A stretch of 64,000 nucleotides of DNA from Xenophilus arseniciresistens (GCF_028023875.1 NZ_JAQIPB010000008.1:186001-250000); one strand, 5' to 3'. Counted from the first letter of the stretch, positions 1-7,944 are shown. The notes: generated by a model not told the origin, from the letters alone. Numbers and translations: made by a program.

Positions 1-26
1 GCACGGCTTGGCCGTGCGCGAACGGC

Positions 27-374
27 TCAATCGAAGATGGAACCGTTCTCCTGGGCCAGCCGGGTGTACTCCGACAGGGAGCGCGCCGCCCGGAAATACC
101 GATCCCGCATCACGGGCTGCTGCCGCGGCCCGACGATGGACGCGAGGTCGGACAGCTTGATCTCGCCCAGCTCCGGCATGCCGATCCCCAGGTCGATCAA
201 GCCATAGGCCGTGTCGCCATCGGCTGGGCTGAGCGAAGCCAGCAGCCAGGTGGCGTGCGCGTCCGGGGTGAAGAGCCGCACGACCGGCTGCGGGTCGATG
301 GCCTGGCCAGCGACACGTGCCGCGCCGTGGTCCAGCAGTTGCCTGCGCTCGTCCTCGGTGATGAGTCGGTCCAC
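27..374 (-). CDS. DUF2958 domain-containing protein
   Basis: A 115-aa protein starting at GTG. The sequence matches what I know of the DUF2958 family: an N-terminal stretch ending in PVVRLFTPDAHATWLL, a central acidic YGLIDLGIGMPELGEIKLSDL segment, and a C-terminal RDRYFRAARSLSEY. These are small cytosolic proteins of unknown function, common in integrative elements and plasmids near DUF736, ParB and RadC-type genes, which is the company seen here. It is divergent from the XRE regulator at 599, so the 224 bp between them probably carry both promoters. That spacer has several near-copies of an AAGCACA(A/G)AA motif that could be regulator sites. Family call is firm; function unknown. Confidence 0.85.
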   Translation of the reverse strand: MDRLITEDERRQLLDHGAARVAGQAIDPQPVVRLFTPDAHATWLLASLSPADGDTAYGLIDLGIGMPELGEIKLSDLASIVGPRQQPVMRDRYFRAARSLSEYTRLAQENGSIFD

Positions 375-598
375 GGGTTACCCCCTCATTCGCACAAAGC
401 CGCCGAAGCGTGAAAGCACAGAAACGAATCGGGGGATTGGAGGAAAAACACGCAAGCGGCTTTGCGCTTCTGTGCGAAGCCGTGGATGCGGATTTCCGTT
501 AAAGCACAAAAGCGGCAAGCCGGCATGAATGAACACTATAGATTGTAGCCCTATAGAGCGCAATCGACTGTCATCTTGGATTTTGGGGAGATCCAGGG

Positions 599-892
599 TT
601 GGCAGCGAAACATACATTGTCGGAGGCACTAAAGACCATCAGGAAAGCGCGTGGATTGAGCCAGGAGGCGTTCTCCGACGTGTCCAGCCGCACCTACATG
701 AGCACCCTGGAGCGGGACATGAAAAGCCCGACGCTGAACAAGCTGGCCGAACTGTGCGAGGTCATGGAGGTCCACCCGCTCACGCTGCTGACGCTGGCCT
801 ATGCCGGTGACGACCTGCGGCAGGCCGACCAGTTGCTGGCGCAGGTGCGGCAGGAACTGGAGACGGTGACGAAGAAGGGTGGCACGCCATAG
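599..892 (+). CDS. XRE-family HTH transcriptional regulator
   Basis: A 97-aa protein, start TTG at 599 supported by a GGGGAG ribosome binding site about 9 nt upstream. Residues 5-62 form a Cro/C1-type helix-turn-helix: LSEALKTIRKARGLSQEAFS, then the recognition region SSRTYMSTLERDMKSPTLNKL and a closing helix through LCEVMEVHPLTLLTLAY. The remaining 35 residues are a short helical tail (LRQADQLLAQVRQELETV) that probably dimerises. It is transcribed away from DUF2958 and lies between backbone genes of the mobile element, so a role in controlling element genes is the simplest reading (inference). Two CTATAG hexamers lie between 535 and 560 in its promoter region. Confidence 0.9.
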   Translation: MAAKHTLSEALKTIRKARGLSQEAFSDVSSRTYMSTLERDMKSPTLNKLAELCEVMEVHPLTLLTLAYAGDDLRQADQLLAQVRQELETVTKKGGTP

Positions 893-1276
893 CGTGTGCG
901 CATGCGCTGGCAAGGCCGATCCGGCTCAGCCGGTTCGGCGGTATTCCAGGGGCGCCAAGCCTGCGCGGCGGGGATAGCCCGGAGGGCTTTCCCCCGAAGG
1001 CAAGCGAAGCGCGCAGCGCCGCAGGCGCGAAGGCGTGAGGGATTGGAGCCGAATGGCCGTGACGGCAAAGACGGCACGGGGCGCAGCCCGCAAAGCCCGG
1101 CGGCGCACCGCGCCGACACGCCAGGCCCAGACAACCACTGCAGACGCTGCCTCTAGACAGGAGGAACAGGAAGACACGGCCCGCCATGGGCCACGACCTG
1201 CTGCCGCGTTGGGGGGCGAACCCACAGCGCAGCGCCCCGCCGTGTGGCGGGGCGCTGCGGGCGGCGGTCATGCCGC
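893..1276. other. Gene-free stretch carrying non-coding repeat module, copy A
   Basis: No credible gene on either strand; reading frames here have arginine-rich, low-information translations. Bases about 915-1112 are a GC-rich module that recurs at 2157-2357 and, rearranged, at 6854-7080. The best conserved piece is at 1001-1033, where GCGCC and GGCGC flank a GCA triplet and can form a small hairpin. The module is followed by sequence downstream of the DUF736 stop. Confidence 0.75.
915..1112. repeat. Interspersed intergenic module, copy A
   Basis: Shares with copy B (2157-2357), in the same order, the pieces CCGGTTCGGCGGTAT, GGGGCGCCAAGCC, CAAGCGAAGCGCGCAGCGCC, GCCGAATGGCCGTGAC and GGCACGGGGCGCAGCCCG. 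Identity is high but not perfect, with small substitutions and indels between the shared blocks. It is restricted to spaces between backbone genes of the element. Confidence 0.75.
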
Positions 1277-1582
1277 CTAGGGCTTGCTGCGTGACCAGAT
1301 CAGGTCGTGCGTGCCGTTCTCGCCCTCGATCAGGCGGGCGTAGACCGTGGCCGGGAACGACGGATCGTCGAGTGTCACGGAGATGTACTCCCGCCCGGCT
1401 TCGCTGGTCTTCTTCCACGCCGCGCCGATGTCGTGGCTGGCGGCCTGCAGGCGGAAGTCGGGGGCCTTCTCGTTGTCGCCCTTGTCGTTGGGCACCAGCT
1501 TGACCTTTACGTTGAGCGTCAGGGTGCGAAGTGTGCCGGTGAAGCCGTCTTTGTCTGCGGTGAAGGTGCCGATGTTGGCCAT
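1277..1582 (-). CDS. DUF736 domain-containing protein
   Basis: A 101-aa protein, ATG at 1582 with AAAAGGAG 7 nt upstream, which fixes the start over a longer in-frame extension. The sequence is typical DUF736: N-terminal [20 protein letters not shown], central [15 protein letters not shown], then [32 protein letters not shown]. The family is small, cytosolic, mostly beta, and found almost only on conjugative elements and plasmids; its function is not established to my knowledge. It belongs to the same minus-strand backbone set as ParB and DUF932. Family call is firm. Confidence 0.92.
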   Translation of the reverse strand: MANIGTFTADKDGFTGTLRTLTLNVKVKLVPNDKGDNEKAPDFRLQAASHDIGAAWKKTSEAGREYISVTLDDPSFPATVYARLIEGENGTHDLIWSRSKP

Positions 1583-2410
1583 AATGAAACTCCTTTTGGT
1601 GGAACAAGGTTCGCGCCCATCGCGTCCTTGTTGTGATCCGGCCGGCGGGGGCGGGCGGGCTGCACCGCTTGCGGTCGCAACGCAGTGGAGAGCCGGGAGG
1701 CGAAAAGAATTTGTCGCGCGAGGAATCTGCGCAGCAGAGGGGAAATTGTTTTCGCCGGACGGTTGCAGCCATGAAGCCCGAGGCGCAGCCGCGCCACCGC
1801 CAGGATTCACAACAACACAAGGACGCCTTGGGCCGAACCGCACCGCAAGGAGACGGGGCCGGCTCGGCATCCCCGCACGAAGGCTGCGCCGGCTCGCCCA
1901 CTAACGCGGGCCAGGTCACCCCCCGACGACAGGCGAGAACGCCCCCGCCCCACCTTGCGGCGCCGATCTTGAGGCGTGGCGTGGAAACTCCATGGCGATG
2001 CCGGGCGGGGATGACGTGAACTGGCGTCAATCGTCCTTCGCGACGTGATGGGCAGGAACCGCCAGCGTTGAGGACAGCACGCATTTGCACAACCTGCCGC
2101 AGCAAGCGCCGGCGTGTTCGCCAGCGCCCCGTCCATCGCAGCGGGGCGCTGGCCCGGCCGATCCGGCGCATGCCGGTTCGGCGGTATCGAGGGGCGCCAA
2201 GCCATGCGCGGCGGGGAGAGTCCGCGGGACTGTCCCCCGGAGGCAAGCGAAGCGCGCAGCGCCGCAGGCGTGAAGGCGTGAGGGATGGAAGCCGAATGGC
2301 CGTGACAGCGAAGTCGGCACGGGGCGCAGCCCGAGAGCCCGACGGCGCGTTGCGCCGGCACGCTCATGGTTGTCGAACTACGAACCGCCAACCACCATGA
2401 ATCAATCAAT
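1583..2410. other. Gene-free stretch of about 830 bp with repeat module copy B
   Basis: I see no supported gene. The stretch between 1620 and 1830 has short inverted similarity at its edges (GCGTCCTTGTTGTG near 1622 and AACACAAGGACGC near 1811). Bases 2157-2357 are copy B of the intergenic module. Long frames on the minus strand across here are arginine/proline rich and cross the module, so I treat them as spurious. Non-coding RNA or an element-processing site remains possible. Confidence 0.6.
2157..2357. repeat. Interspersed intergenic module, copy B
   Basis: Collinear with copy A at 915-1112. The shared core CAAGCGAAGCGCGCAGCGCC lies at 2244-2263. It sits just upstream of the promoter and operator cluster of the gene at 2482. 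Confidence 0.75.
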
Positions 2411-2460
2411 TTACGCACAATATTGACATTTCATGCGTAACACAATAAATTCACGCACAA
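2411..2460 (+). promoter_or_regulatory. Sigma-70 promoter embedded in an operator-like repeat cluster
   Basis: TTGACA at 2423-2428 and TAAATT at 2446-2451 with a 17-bp spacer give a good sigma-70 promoter for the gene at 2482. Around it lie TTACGCA (2411-2417) and TGCGTAA (2434-2440), an exact inverted pair, and a second direct ACGCACAA (2413-2420 and 2453-2460, 40 bp apart, about four helical turns). A repressor bound here would cover the -35 and -10 regions. The regulator is not identified. Confidence 0.6.
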
Positions 2461-2481
2461 CACAGCAAAGCGAGGTGAATC

Positions 2482-3150
2482 ATGGCGTTCCGAGCAGATG
2501 AAGCAGCACAAGCAGGATACGAAGAGGTGGAGAAGTACCTTGTCCCCCGCCCTCGGGATGCGGACGAATCGCAGCGCCTCCGGAGCAAAAGGGCGCTAGA
2601 AGACATCGTGACTGAACTCGGGCCGGTAGTTGACCGATATCCCTCATGGCACCCGCTGGTACGCAATCACGATGACCGCCATCCCGTTACCACCCCCAGC
2701 GATCGCTGCGGCTACAAGGGCCTCGATCACACGCGGTACTTCGCCCACGGCTTCATTACCTGCCCCTACGGCGATGGCAAGGAGATCCTGGACTCCGTTC
2801 GCGCCCTTCCCCGCCATCACGCCGCATACATCACGGCAGAGAAGCTGGATGTTCAGTTCTACAACGCGGAGGCCACCCCAATCTTGGTCAAGTGCAACTG
2901 GGAAGAGCCGTTGCCGATGGACAAGATGATCCCCCTGGCTATCGCTGTGCCCCTGATCTTGGAGAAAGAAGTTCCGTGCTGGACCTGGTCACAGGTCGCG
3001 GAGACCTGGGAGTCAATGCGTTCGTATTTCCTGGGCGCCCCTCACGGCGCCAGGTCGTCGCTGTTTGTGAGCCAGGAGACCGGACAGGGGATCAAGAAGG
3101 TTTGGGAAACGCTGATCTACACGGGGATGTTTGGCCCGATCAAGGTGTGA
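2482..3150 (+). CDS. Conserved hypothetical protein of integrative elements
   Basis: A 222-aa cytosolic protein with no signal peptide or membrane segment. ATG at 2482 follows GAGGTG by 5 nt. Tryptophan, histidine and cysteine are scattered in conserved-looking blocks: YPSWHPLVRNHDDRHPVTTP, DRCGYKGLDHTRYFAHGF, TCPYGDGKEILDSV, and a C-terminal SSLFVSQETGQGIKKVWETL ending in FGPIKV. I recognise it as a recurrent hypothetical protein beside ParB/DUF932/DUF736 genes of mobile elements but know no function or fold for it. It has its own promoter and a strong terminator (3241-3272), so it is a single-gene unit, transcribed against the rest of the backbone. Confidence 0.8.
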   Translation: MAFRADEAAQAGYEEVEKYLVPRPRDADESQRLRSKRALEDIVTELGPVVDRYPSWHPLVRNHDDRHPVTTPSDRCGYKGLDHTRYFAHGFITCPYGDGKEILDSVRALPRHHAAYITAEKLDVQFYNAEATPILVKCNWEEPLPMDKMIPLAIAVPLILEKEVPCWTWSQVAETWESMRSYFLGAPHGARSSLFVSQETGQGIKKVWETLIYTGMFGPIKV

Positions 3151-3240
3151 TCGGGCCGTCGCCATCGAGCGACGCACCAACGCCGCAACCGAATCGAAAG
3201 CGAAGGCGGCGGCGTTCTGGCTGGCCTTCGGGGTTCGACA

Positions 3241-3272
3241 CCGGGCGCGGCCACCGCCGCGCCCGGATTTTT
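3241..3272 (+). terminator. Rho-independent terminator of the 2482-3150 gene
   Basis: A perfect 10-bp GC stem, CCGGGCGCGG (3241-3250) with CCGCGCCCGG (3257-3266), a 6-nt loop, then ATTTTT. Confidence 0.88.
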
Positions 3273-3279
3273 GAATCAA

Positions 3280-3310
3280 CCCGGCCCAGGCCGAAACGGC
3301 CTGGGCCGGG
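3280..3310 (-). terminator. Hairpin at the end of the minus-strand parB-side operon
   Basis: Perfect 14-bp stem (3280-3293 with 3297-3310) and a 3-nt loop, just past the stop at 3319 of the minus-strand gene. The T-tract that follows on the minus strand is weak (GTTGATTC), so termination efficiency is uncertain. It stands back to back with the plus-strand terminator. Confidence 0.6.
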
Positions 3311-3318
3311 TGCTGGCG

Positions 3319-3531
3319 TCAGTCCTTCGTCTCGATGATCCACCACACGGCCCGCGCCTGGGCGCGGCCCGTGATGGGGTGAACGTCCGTGAGGTCAACG
3401 CGGGCCGTCCAGCCTGAGGGCGGACGGTAACCTCGCACGTCGCCGGCGCCGTGCCAGCGGCGGGCGCGCACCGTGCTCGGTGCATAGATCGCCGCCATCC
3501 GCGTGCGGCTCGTAGTGTCGGTAGTAGGCAT
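3319..3531 (-). CDS. Small conserved hypothetical protein (70 aa)
   Basis: ATG at 3531 has GGAG about 8 nt upstream, and the reading frame is unlike a shadow: MPTTDTTSRTRMAAIYAPST, then RARRWHGAGDVRGYRPPSGW, and a C-terminal half WTARVDLTDVHPITGRAQAR ending in WWIIETKD. It follows parB on the same strand by about 60 bp, separated by a strong hairpin at 3550-3579. I recognise the type as a small protein accompanying ParB in integrative elements. No known domain; basic and tryptophan-rich, so nucleic-acid binding is conceivable, but that is a guess. Confidence 0.7.
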   Translation of the reverse strand: MPTTDTTSRTRMAAIYAPSTVRARRWHGAGDVRGYRPPSGWTARVDLTDVHPITGRAQARAVWWIIETKD

Positions 3532-3549
3532 GGGTCTGGCTCCTGCAAG

Positions 3550-3579
3550 CCAACGCCCCGGCCGGGGCCGGGGCGTTGG
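3550..3579 (-). repeat. 28-bp inverted repeat between parB and the small gene
   Basis: CCAACGCCCCGGCC (3550-3563) pairs exactly with GGCCGGGGCGTTGG (3566-3579). There is no T-tract, so it is more likely an mRNA stability or processing hairpin, or a partial attenuator, than a terminator. Confidence 0.65.
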
Positions 3580-3592
3580 TCTGTATCGAGCG

Positions 3593-5626
3593 TCAAGCGG
3601 CCAACGCTTCGGCCGCTTCATCCACCACGGCGGGGGCTTCTTCCGGGCCTTCCTCCGATGCGGCCTCCTGAGGCCCCTCGGCCTTGAAGATGGCAGGCAT
3701 CCAGCCCGTGCCACCGGCCAGCCGCTCGGCTTCGCTGGCAATGTCAGCCTTCTTGAGCTTGCCCAGCCGGTTGACGTGATCCGGCGCGAACTCGCCCACG
3801 GCTTGCAGGATCGCGGCCTTCGGAACGTGCTTGAAGTAGCCTTCCGCGCTCGGCTTCCACCATGCGGCCATGTCGAGGCCCACGGCCTGCGCCAGCTCCG
3901 CGCCGGGCTGGTGCAGCGTGGCGCGCGGAGTTACCACGTCCACCGCCCCCGCCACGCACACGGCCAGTAACTGGACCAGCTCGCCTTGCTCCATCGCCAG
4001 CAGCGCGGCGAACAGTGCGGCGCTGTCCTCGGGCAGCTTGTCGCCCCATGCCTGCTGCATCTCGCGCAGCGCCAGGGCGGCGGGTGATTCCGGCCAGTCC
4101 GGGGCCATGCCTTCCAGCCGGTCTTGCACGGTGAGGCGAACCCCCATCGGCATGTCGTGCCCGTAGTAGCGACCCTGCAAGACGCTCTGCACCATGCCAT
4201 GCACCAGCGCCGCCAGCGCCGCTTGCGGATGCCGGGCGACCTCGATTTGCAGCGCGGCGGTGCGGTGCGCGCTCAGGCGCTGCGCCAGCCGGTCGGACAC
4301 GGCGGGAGCTTGGGCTTCTTCTGCTGTCTCGCCGTCCTCGACGTTCGCACCTTCACCATCGGCACAACCTTGGCGCAGCTTTTCCAGCGTGCGCAACGCC
4401 TTGGCCTCGGCCTCGCGCAGCAGCCCGCGATGAATCACGGCCTCCCCATTGCGGTCGATGGTGACGATGACGCCGGCGGCGGCGCGGACGTTCGCGCCGT
4501 AGCCCAGCAAACCATCTTCCAGCGCCTGCAACTGCTCGCCCAAGCGTTCGCCCTCCTCCTCCAAGGCTTCGGCCTTGTCCTCGTCGTCGGCGTCCATCGC
4601 GGCATCCACGGCTTCGCCGATGCCCTGCATCTTGGCTTGCAGCTTCTCGATGCGCTGTGCCTCGCGCTTGTTCGGCGTGCGCCGTTCCCTCGGAGCACGC
4701 TGGAAGGCTTGCAGGTCGGCATGGGTCATGGCGGGGGTGGCATCCACCCAGGCCCAGCCCTCGGTGCGGATGGTGTCGGCAATTCCGGTCAGCTTCTCAC
4801 GCACCAGCGTGTCCAGCAGCACGGTGTCGGACACGTACACGCCCGCATCGCCCTCTGCGAACAGGTCGCGGCGGATGCCACCGCCTTCGGCTTCGTAGGC
4901 GTCCAGCCCGACGAAGCGCACCAGCGCATGCGAGGCCCCAATCTCGCGCTCGGTCAGGCGCTCGCGCAGCGTGGATGGACTGCGCTGCCACTGAGGCGCA
5001 TCGTAGAACGCGGCCTCCTGCGCGGCGTGATCGTCGGTGATGGCCAGAGCCATCAACTGATCGAGCGTGACGGCATCGGCGCGGTAATCGTCCATCAGCC
5101 GGGGCGAGACGTTCGCCAGCTTTAAGCGACGCTGCACCACCAGCGGCGTGACGCTGAAATCCGCCGCAATGTCTTCGATGGGCCGGCCCTCAGCCACCAG
5201 CGCCGCGAAGGCTTCAAACTGGTCAGCCGGGTGCATGGCTTCGCGCTGCACGTTCTCGGTGAGGCTGGCTGTGCGGGCCGTGCCATCGGCCACTTGCAGG
5301 CAAGGCACCTGCCAATCCTTGGCGATGCGGTGCTTTTTCGCCAGCAGCTTGAGCGCCGCGAGGCGACGGCCACCGGCCACCACCTCGTAGTGCACGCCAT
5401 CGGCGGCGGGAATCACAATCAAGTTTTGCAGCAGGCCCACACGCTGGATGGATGCGGCCAGTTCGGGAATGGACATGCGCGGGGTCTTGCGCACATTGCG
5501 GCCCGTGGAGCGCAGCACCAGCCGCGATAGCGGAACCAGAATCATGTGCTTGCTCGGGTCGGCGGCTTGCAGCACGTTCGCTGCGGTGTTGACGGCTTGG
5601 ACTTCGGTGTTGGTAATGGCGTTCAT
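3593..5626 (-). CDS. ParB/RepB/Spo0J-family partition-type protein (long form)
   Basis: A 677-aa protein with ATG at 5626 behind GGAG. The N-terminal third is a ParB domain: VPLSRLVLRSTGRNVR (31-46), the arginine box AGGRRLAALKLL (84-95), and ENVQREAMHPADQFEAF (124-140), followed by a helix-turn-helix near 149-170 (IEDIAADFSVTPLVVQRRLKL). Residues about 330-385 are a charged coiled coil rich in Glu and Ala. The C-terminal half resembles no domain I can name. ParB-box proteins bind centromere-like sites and, in the founding family, hydrolyse CTP to slide on DNA; no ParA lies in the window. These long forms are typical of integrative elements, where the role may be element stability or DNA processing. 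Confidence 0.85.
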   Translation of the reverse strand: MNAITNTEVQAVNTAANVLQAADPSKHMILVPLSRLVLRSTGRNVRKTPRMSIPELAASIQRVGLLQNLIVIPAADGVHYEVVAGGRRLAALKLLAKKHRIAKDWQVPCLQVADGTARTASLTENVQREAMHPADQFEAFAALVAEGRPIEDIAADFSVTPLVVQRRLKLANVSPRLMDDYRADAVTLDQLMALAITDDHAAQEAAFYDAPQWQRSPSTLRERLTEREIGASHALVRFVGLDAYEAEGGGIRRDLFAEGDAGVYVSDTVLLDTLVREKLTGIADTIRTEGWAWVDATPAMTHADLQAFQRAPRERRTPNKREAQRIEKLQAKMQGIGEAVDAAMDADDEDKAEALEEEGERLGEQLQALEDGLLGYGANVRAAAGVIVTIDRNGEAVIHRGLLREAEAKALRTLEKLRQGCADGEGANVEDGETAEEAQAPAVSDRLAQRLSAHRTAALQIEVARHPQAALAALVHGMVQSVLQGRYYGHDMPMGVRLTVQDRLEGMAPDWPESPAALALREMQQAWGDKLPEDSAALFAALLAMEQGELVQLLAVCVAGAVDVVTPRATLHQPGAELAQAVGLDMAAWWKPSAEGYFKHVPKAAILQAVGEFAPDHVNRLGKLKKADIASEAERLAGGTGWMPAIFKAEGPQEAASEEGPEEAPAVVDEAAEALAA

Positions 5627-5692
5627 GATGGGACTCCAATCAAAAGAGATACAGGCAAGGAATGGAGGGGCCGCGCCCCTTCGTGTGAGGGG

Positions 5693-6520
5693 TCAGGCCT
5701 TGAGCTGACGCATGCCATCGGCCAGCAGCCACAGGGCACGGTTCAGGCGAATGTCCGAATCGATGCCCTGCACGGGGCGGGTCTGCTGCCTGCGGCCATT
5801 GGCGGCGCGGCCAGACAATCCGCCCTTGGTCAGGTTCTCCTGCGTGCGGTTGAACACGCTCCACAGGTCGGGGCGGCGGTCGTCGAAGCGGCGCGGCATC
5901 AGGATTTGCGATTCCGAGATGGGCGCGGGCTTGGCCGGGTCGTCGTACTTGAGGGCCAGCGCGGCGCGGGCGAACACTTTCGATTCGCCGTCGTCCAGGG
6001 TGATGACCTGCATGGATTCGCGCGATGCCTGCGCACGCTCGAAACCATCCAGCACCTGATAAGCGCCTTCGATGACATGCCCGGCCACATCGCCCTTGTG
6101 GGGCACGCGCACATCGGCCACGGTGTCGCCGCAGACAAGGCCGTTTTGGCAAACGAAGCGGAACATGCCCGCCAGCAATTGATAGCTGCTCGTCCCGTCG
6201 TGCGAGTTCAGCAGGATGATTTCGTTGGCCTCGCGCGCGTTGATCTGGTTGGCGTGGCGCAGGCGCAGCATGTGTTTCGTGTGCTCGCGCTTGCCTTCAT
6301 CGCGCACGCGGGTCTGACACACCATGAAGGGTTGGAAACCCTCCTTGCGAAGCTCGGTCAGCACCGCCGCCGTGGGGATGTAGCTGTACCGCTCGGAGCG
6401 GCTTTCGTGCGGGGCGTCCGCGAAGATGGACGGCACCACCGCTCGGATTTGGTCATCCGACAAGGGGGATTCCGAACGCAGCACCGGCGAACGCGGTGCG
6501 AAACGGGATGCGAGTTGCAT
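5693..6520 (-). CDS. DUF932 domain-containing protein
   Basis: A 275-aa cytosolic protein, ATG at 6520 behind AGGAGA. DUF932 features are seen along its length: VLRSESPLSDDQIRAVVPSI near the N-terminus, SERYSYIPTAAVLTELRKEG (41-60), the HTKHMLRLRH segment, EIILLNSHDGTSSYQLLAGM and FRFVCQNGLVCGDTVADVRV. The family is found on plasmids, phages and integrative elements, often in leading regions that enter the recipient first; the activity is unknown. It lies 66 bp upstream of parB on the same strand, and the two are probably co-transcribed. A large inverted repeat (6677-6773) lies just upstream. Confidence 0.9.
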   Translation of the reverse strand: MQLASRFAPRSPVLRSESPLSDDQIRAVVPSIFADAPHESRSERYSYIPTAAVLTELRKEGFQPFMVCQTRVRDEGKREHTKHMLRLRHANQINAREANEIILLNSHDGTSSYQLLAGMFRFVCQNGLVCGDTVADVRVPHKGDVAGHVIEGAYQVLDGFERAQASRESMQVITLDDGESKVFARAALALKYDDPAKPAPISESQILMPRRFDDRRPDLWSVFNRTQENLTKGGLSGRAANGRRQQTRPVQGIDSDIRLNRALWLLADGMRQLKA

Positions 6521-6676
6521 GGCATTTCTCCTGACAAAGTTGGCTGTTGAAAAAGCCTCACCGGATTCCTAGATTCAGAGCCCTCTTCGGGCTTCCGGTG
6601 GGGGCGGCACGAAGAACCCGGTTGGCCTCGTTGCCACCGTCTTTCCTGAGTTCATCGCCCGCGACGGTCAGGAGCG

Positions 6677-6773
6677 CGCGGCCGGGTGCCGTCAAGGGAG
6701 CAAGCGCCAGGTAGGTGCGGCCCGCAGCGCAGCGAGGACACGGCCTGGCGCGCCTTGACGGCACCCGGCCGCG
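6677..6773. repeat. Large interrupted inverted repeat (21-bp arms plus 8-bp inner arms)
   Basis: Arms 6677-6697 and 6753-6773 are exact reverse complements over 21 bp. Inside them GCGCCAGG (6704-6711) pairs with CCTGGCGC (6744-6751). The whole can fold as one long single-stranded hairpin of almost 100 nt. It lies upstream of DUF932 and parB. A single-strand origin or promoter, an origin of transfer, or a regulator site are all possible; the sequence alone does not decide. Confidence 0.7.
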
Positions 6774-6853
6774 GGCTACAGTCGCGAGCAAGGTGACGGA
6801 TTCAGGAAAGATGGCTGGACAGGCAACGGCCCGCTCTTCACGCCGACCCCGCG

Positions 6854-7080
6854 CAAGCGAAGCGCGCAGCGCCGCAGGCGCGAAGGCCCATCCGGCGCGG
6901 CCGGTTCGGCGGTATCCCAGGGGCGCCAAGCCCAGCGCGGCGGGGATGGGCTGCATAGCCGATCCCCTGGAGGCAAGCGCAGCGCGCAGGCCCGGATCAG
7001 CGAGCCGGGCCGAAGGCGTCAGCCGAGTGCAGCGAGGGAACGATGGAATCCCGAATGGGGCGAAACCCCGCAGGGGGTTC
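6854..7080. repeat. Interspersed intergenic module, copy C (rearranged)
   Basis: The conserved block CAAGCGAAGCGCGCAGCGCC at 6854-6873 here precedes CCGGTTCGGCGGTAT (from 6901), the opposite order to copies A and B. A second degenerate repeat unit follows, including the hairpin GGCCCGG/CCGGGCC around 6990-7010. Confidence 0.6.
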
Positions 7081-7158
7081 GATGCTCAGCACGACAGCAC
7101 GACCGGCCATGCCATGGCCGGGGACGCCCCGCGGACGGCGTCACCGTACGATGTCGGC

Positions 7159-7830
7159 ATGCAGGAGAACACCGCCATCCACACCGACGATCCCTTGCAG
7201 CACATGCTCCAACGCTCGAACGCCCTGCATGAACGGCTGAATGCACTGCTAGGTGACGCTGAATTCGACGGTTCGCCACGCGGGGAAGTGGCTCTGGGCA
7301 TGTGCCTGGTCGCGGAGGAGCATGCGGTTGCACTACGCGCGTTGATGGCGCTGCGACTACCCACCTCGGCCGTCAGCCTCATGCGGCTGCAATTCGAGGC
7401 CCTGACACGGGGAATGTGGCTGCTCTATGCCGCCAGCGATGCCGCGATCGATAAGCTCATGGCTCCCCTGACCCCGGAGAGCGAACAGGCCGCCAAGAAT
7501 CTCCCCGGCGCCAGCGAGATGATCGAACAGATTGGCAACCGGGTGGGACAAGGTGCGCCGGCAGCCGCGCATCAGATGCTGACGCACTTCAAGGAAGTGA
7601 CCTGGCACGCCATGAACTCATTCGTGCATGGCGGCATTCATCCACTAAGGCGGAGTGCAGAGGGCTTTCCGGTTGATCTTGCGCTACAGGTGCTGCGCAG
7701 TTCGAACGGTCTGGTGACCATGACCGGCATGACGATGGCAGTCCTTACCGGCGACGAAGCCGTGGCCAAGCCGGTAAGCATGATCCAGCCAGCCTTCGCC
7801 GATTGCCTCCCGGATCTGCTGAGACCGTGA
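7159..7830 (+). CDS. Helical protein of unknown function, resembling DUF6988 proteins
   Basis: A 223-aa protein beginning at ATG 7159; the start is uncertain because no clear ribosome binding site precedes it. It is mostly helical: DDPLQHMLQRSNALHERLNA (10-29), VALGMCLVAEEHAVALRALM (44-63), SAVSLMRLQFEALTRGMWLL (70-89), HFKEVTWHAMNSFVHGGIHP (143-162) and a hydrophobic C-terminal segment around 185-200. The NSFVHGGIHPL motif with paired histidines is striking. From memory it fits the DUF6988 group, whose role is unknown. It is the first cargo gene, 114 bp ahead of the Gabija-like pair and on the same strand, so it could belong to the same defence unit (inference). Confidence 0.65.
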   Translation: MQENTAIHTDDPLQHMLQRSNALHERLNALLGDAEFDGSPRGEVALGMCLVAEEHAVALRALMALRLPTSAVSLMRLQFEALTRGMWLLYAASDAAIDKLMAPLTPESEQAAKNLPGASEMIEQIGNRVGQGAPAAAHQMLTHFKEVTWHAMNSFVHGGIHPLRRSAEGFPVDLALQVLRSSNGLVTMTGMTMAVLTGDEAVAKPVSMIQPAFADCLPDLLRP

Positions 7831-7944
7831 ACGGGGCATCTTGTGACGCCCCTTGCCCGGTTAGTGGACGAGGGGCAGATGACCGGGCGACCCAAATCAC
7901 GGATATGCTTCACTTACTCATTGACACAACTTGGGGAGGCAAGA

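Larger units (their letters stand above)
6521..7158. other. Gene-free stretch with a large inverted repeat and module copy C
   Basis: No supported gene on either strand. It contains the 21-bp inverted repeat at 6677-6773 and a rearranged copy of the intergenic module at 6854-7080. The promoter of the minus-strand DUF932-parB unit must lie at its left end and that of the plus-strand cargo at its right end, so this is the border between backbone and cargo. Confidence 0.7.

Noticed and set aside
378-629. 83-aa minus-strand frame between DUF2958 and the XRE gene
   Set aside because: Covers the divergent promoter region, no ribosome binding site and no family features.
780-2246. 488-aa minus-strand frame across DUF736 and repeat modules
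   Set aside because: Arginine/proline-rich, runs through non-coding modules and out of frame over DUF736, which has its own ribosome binding site.
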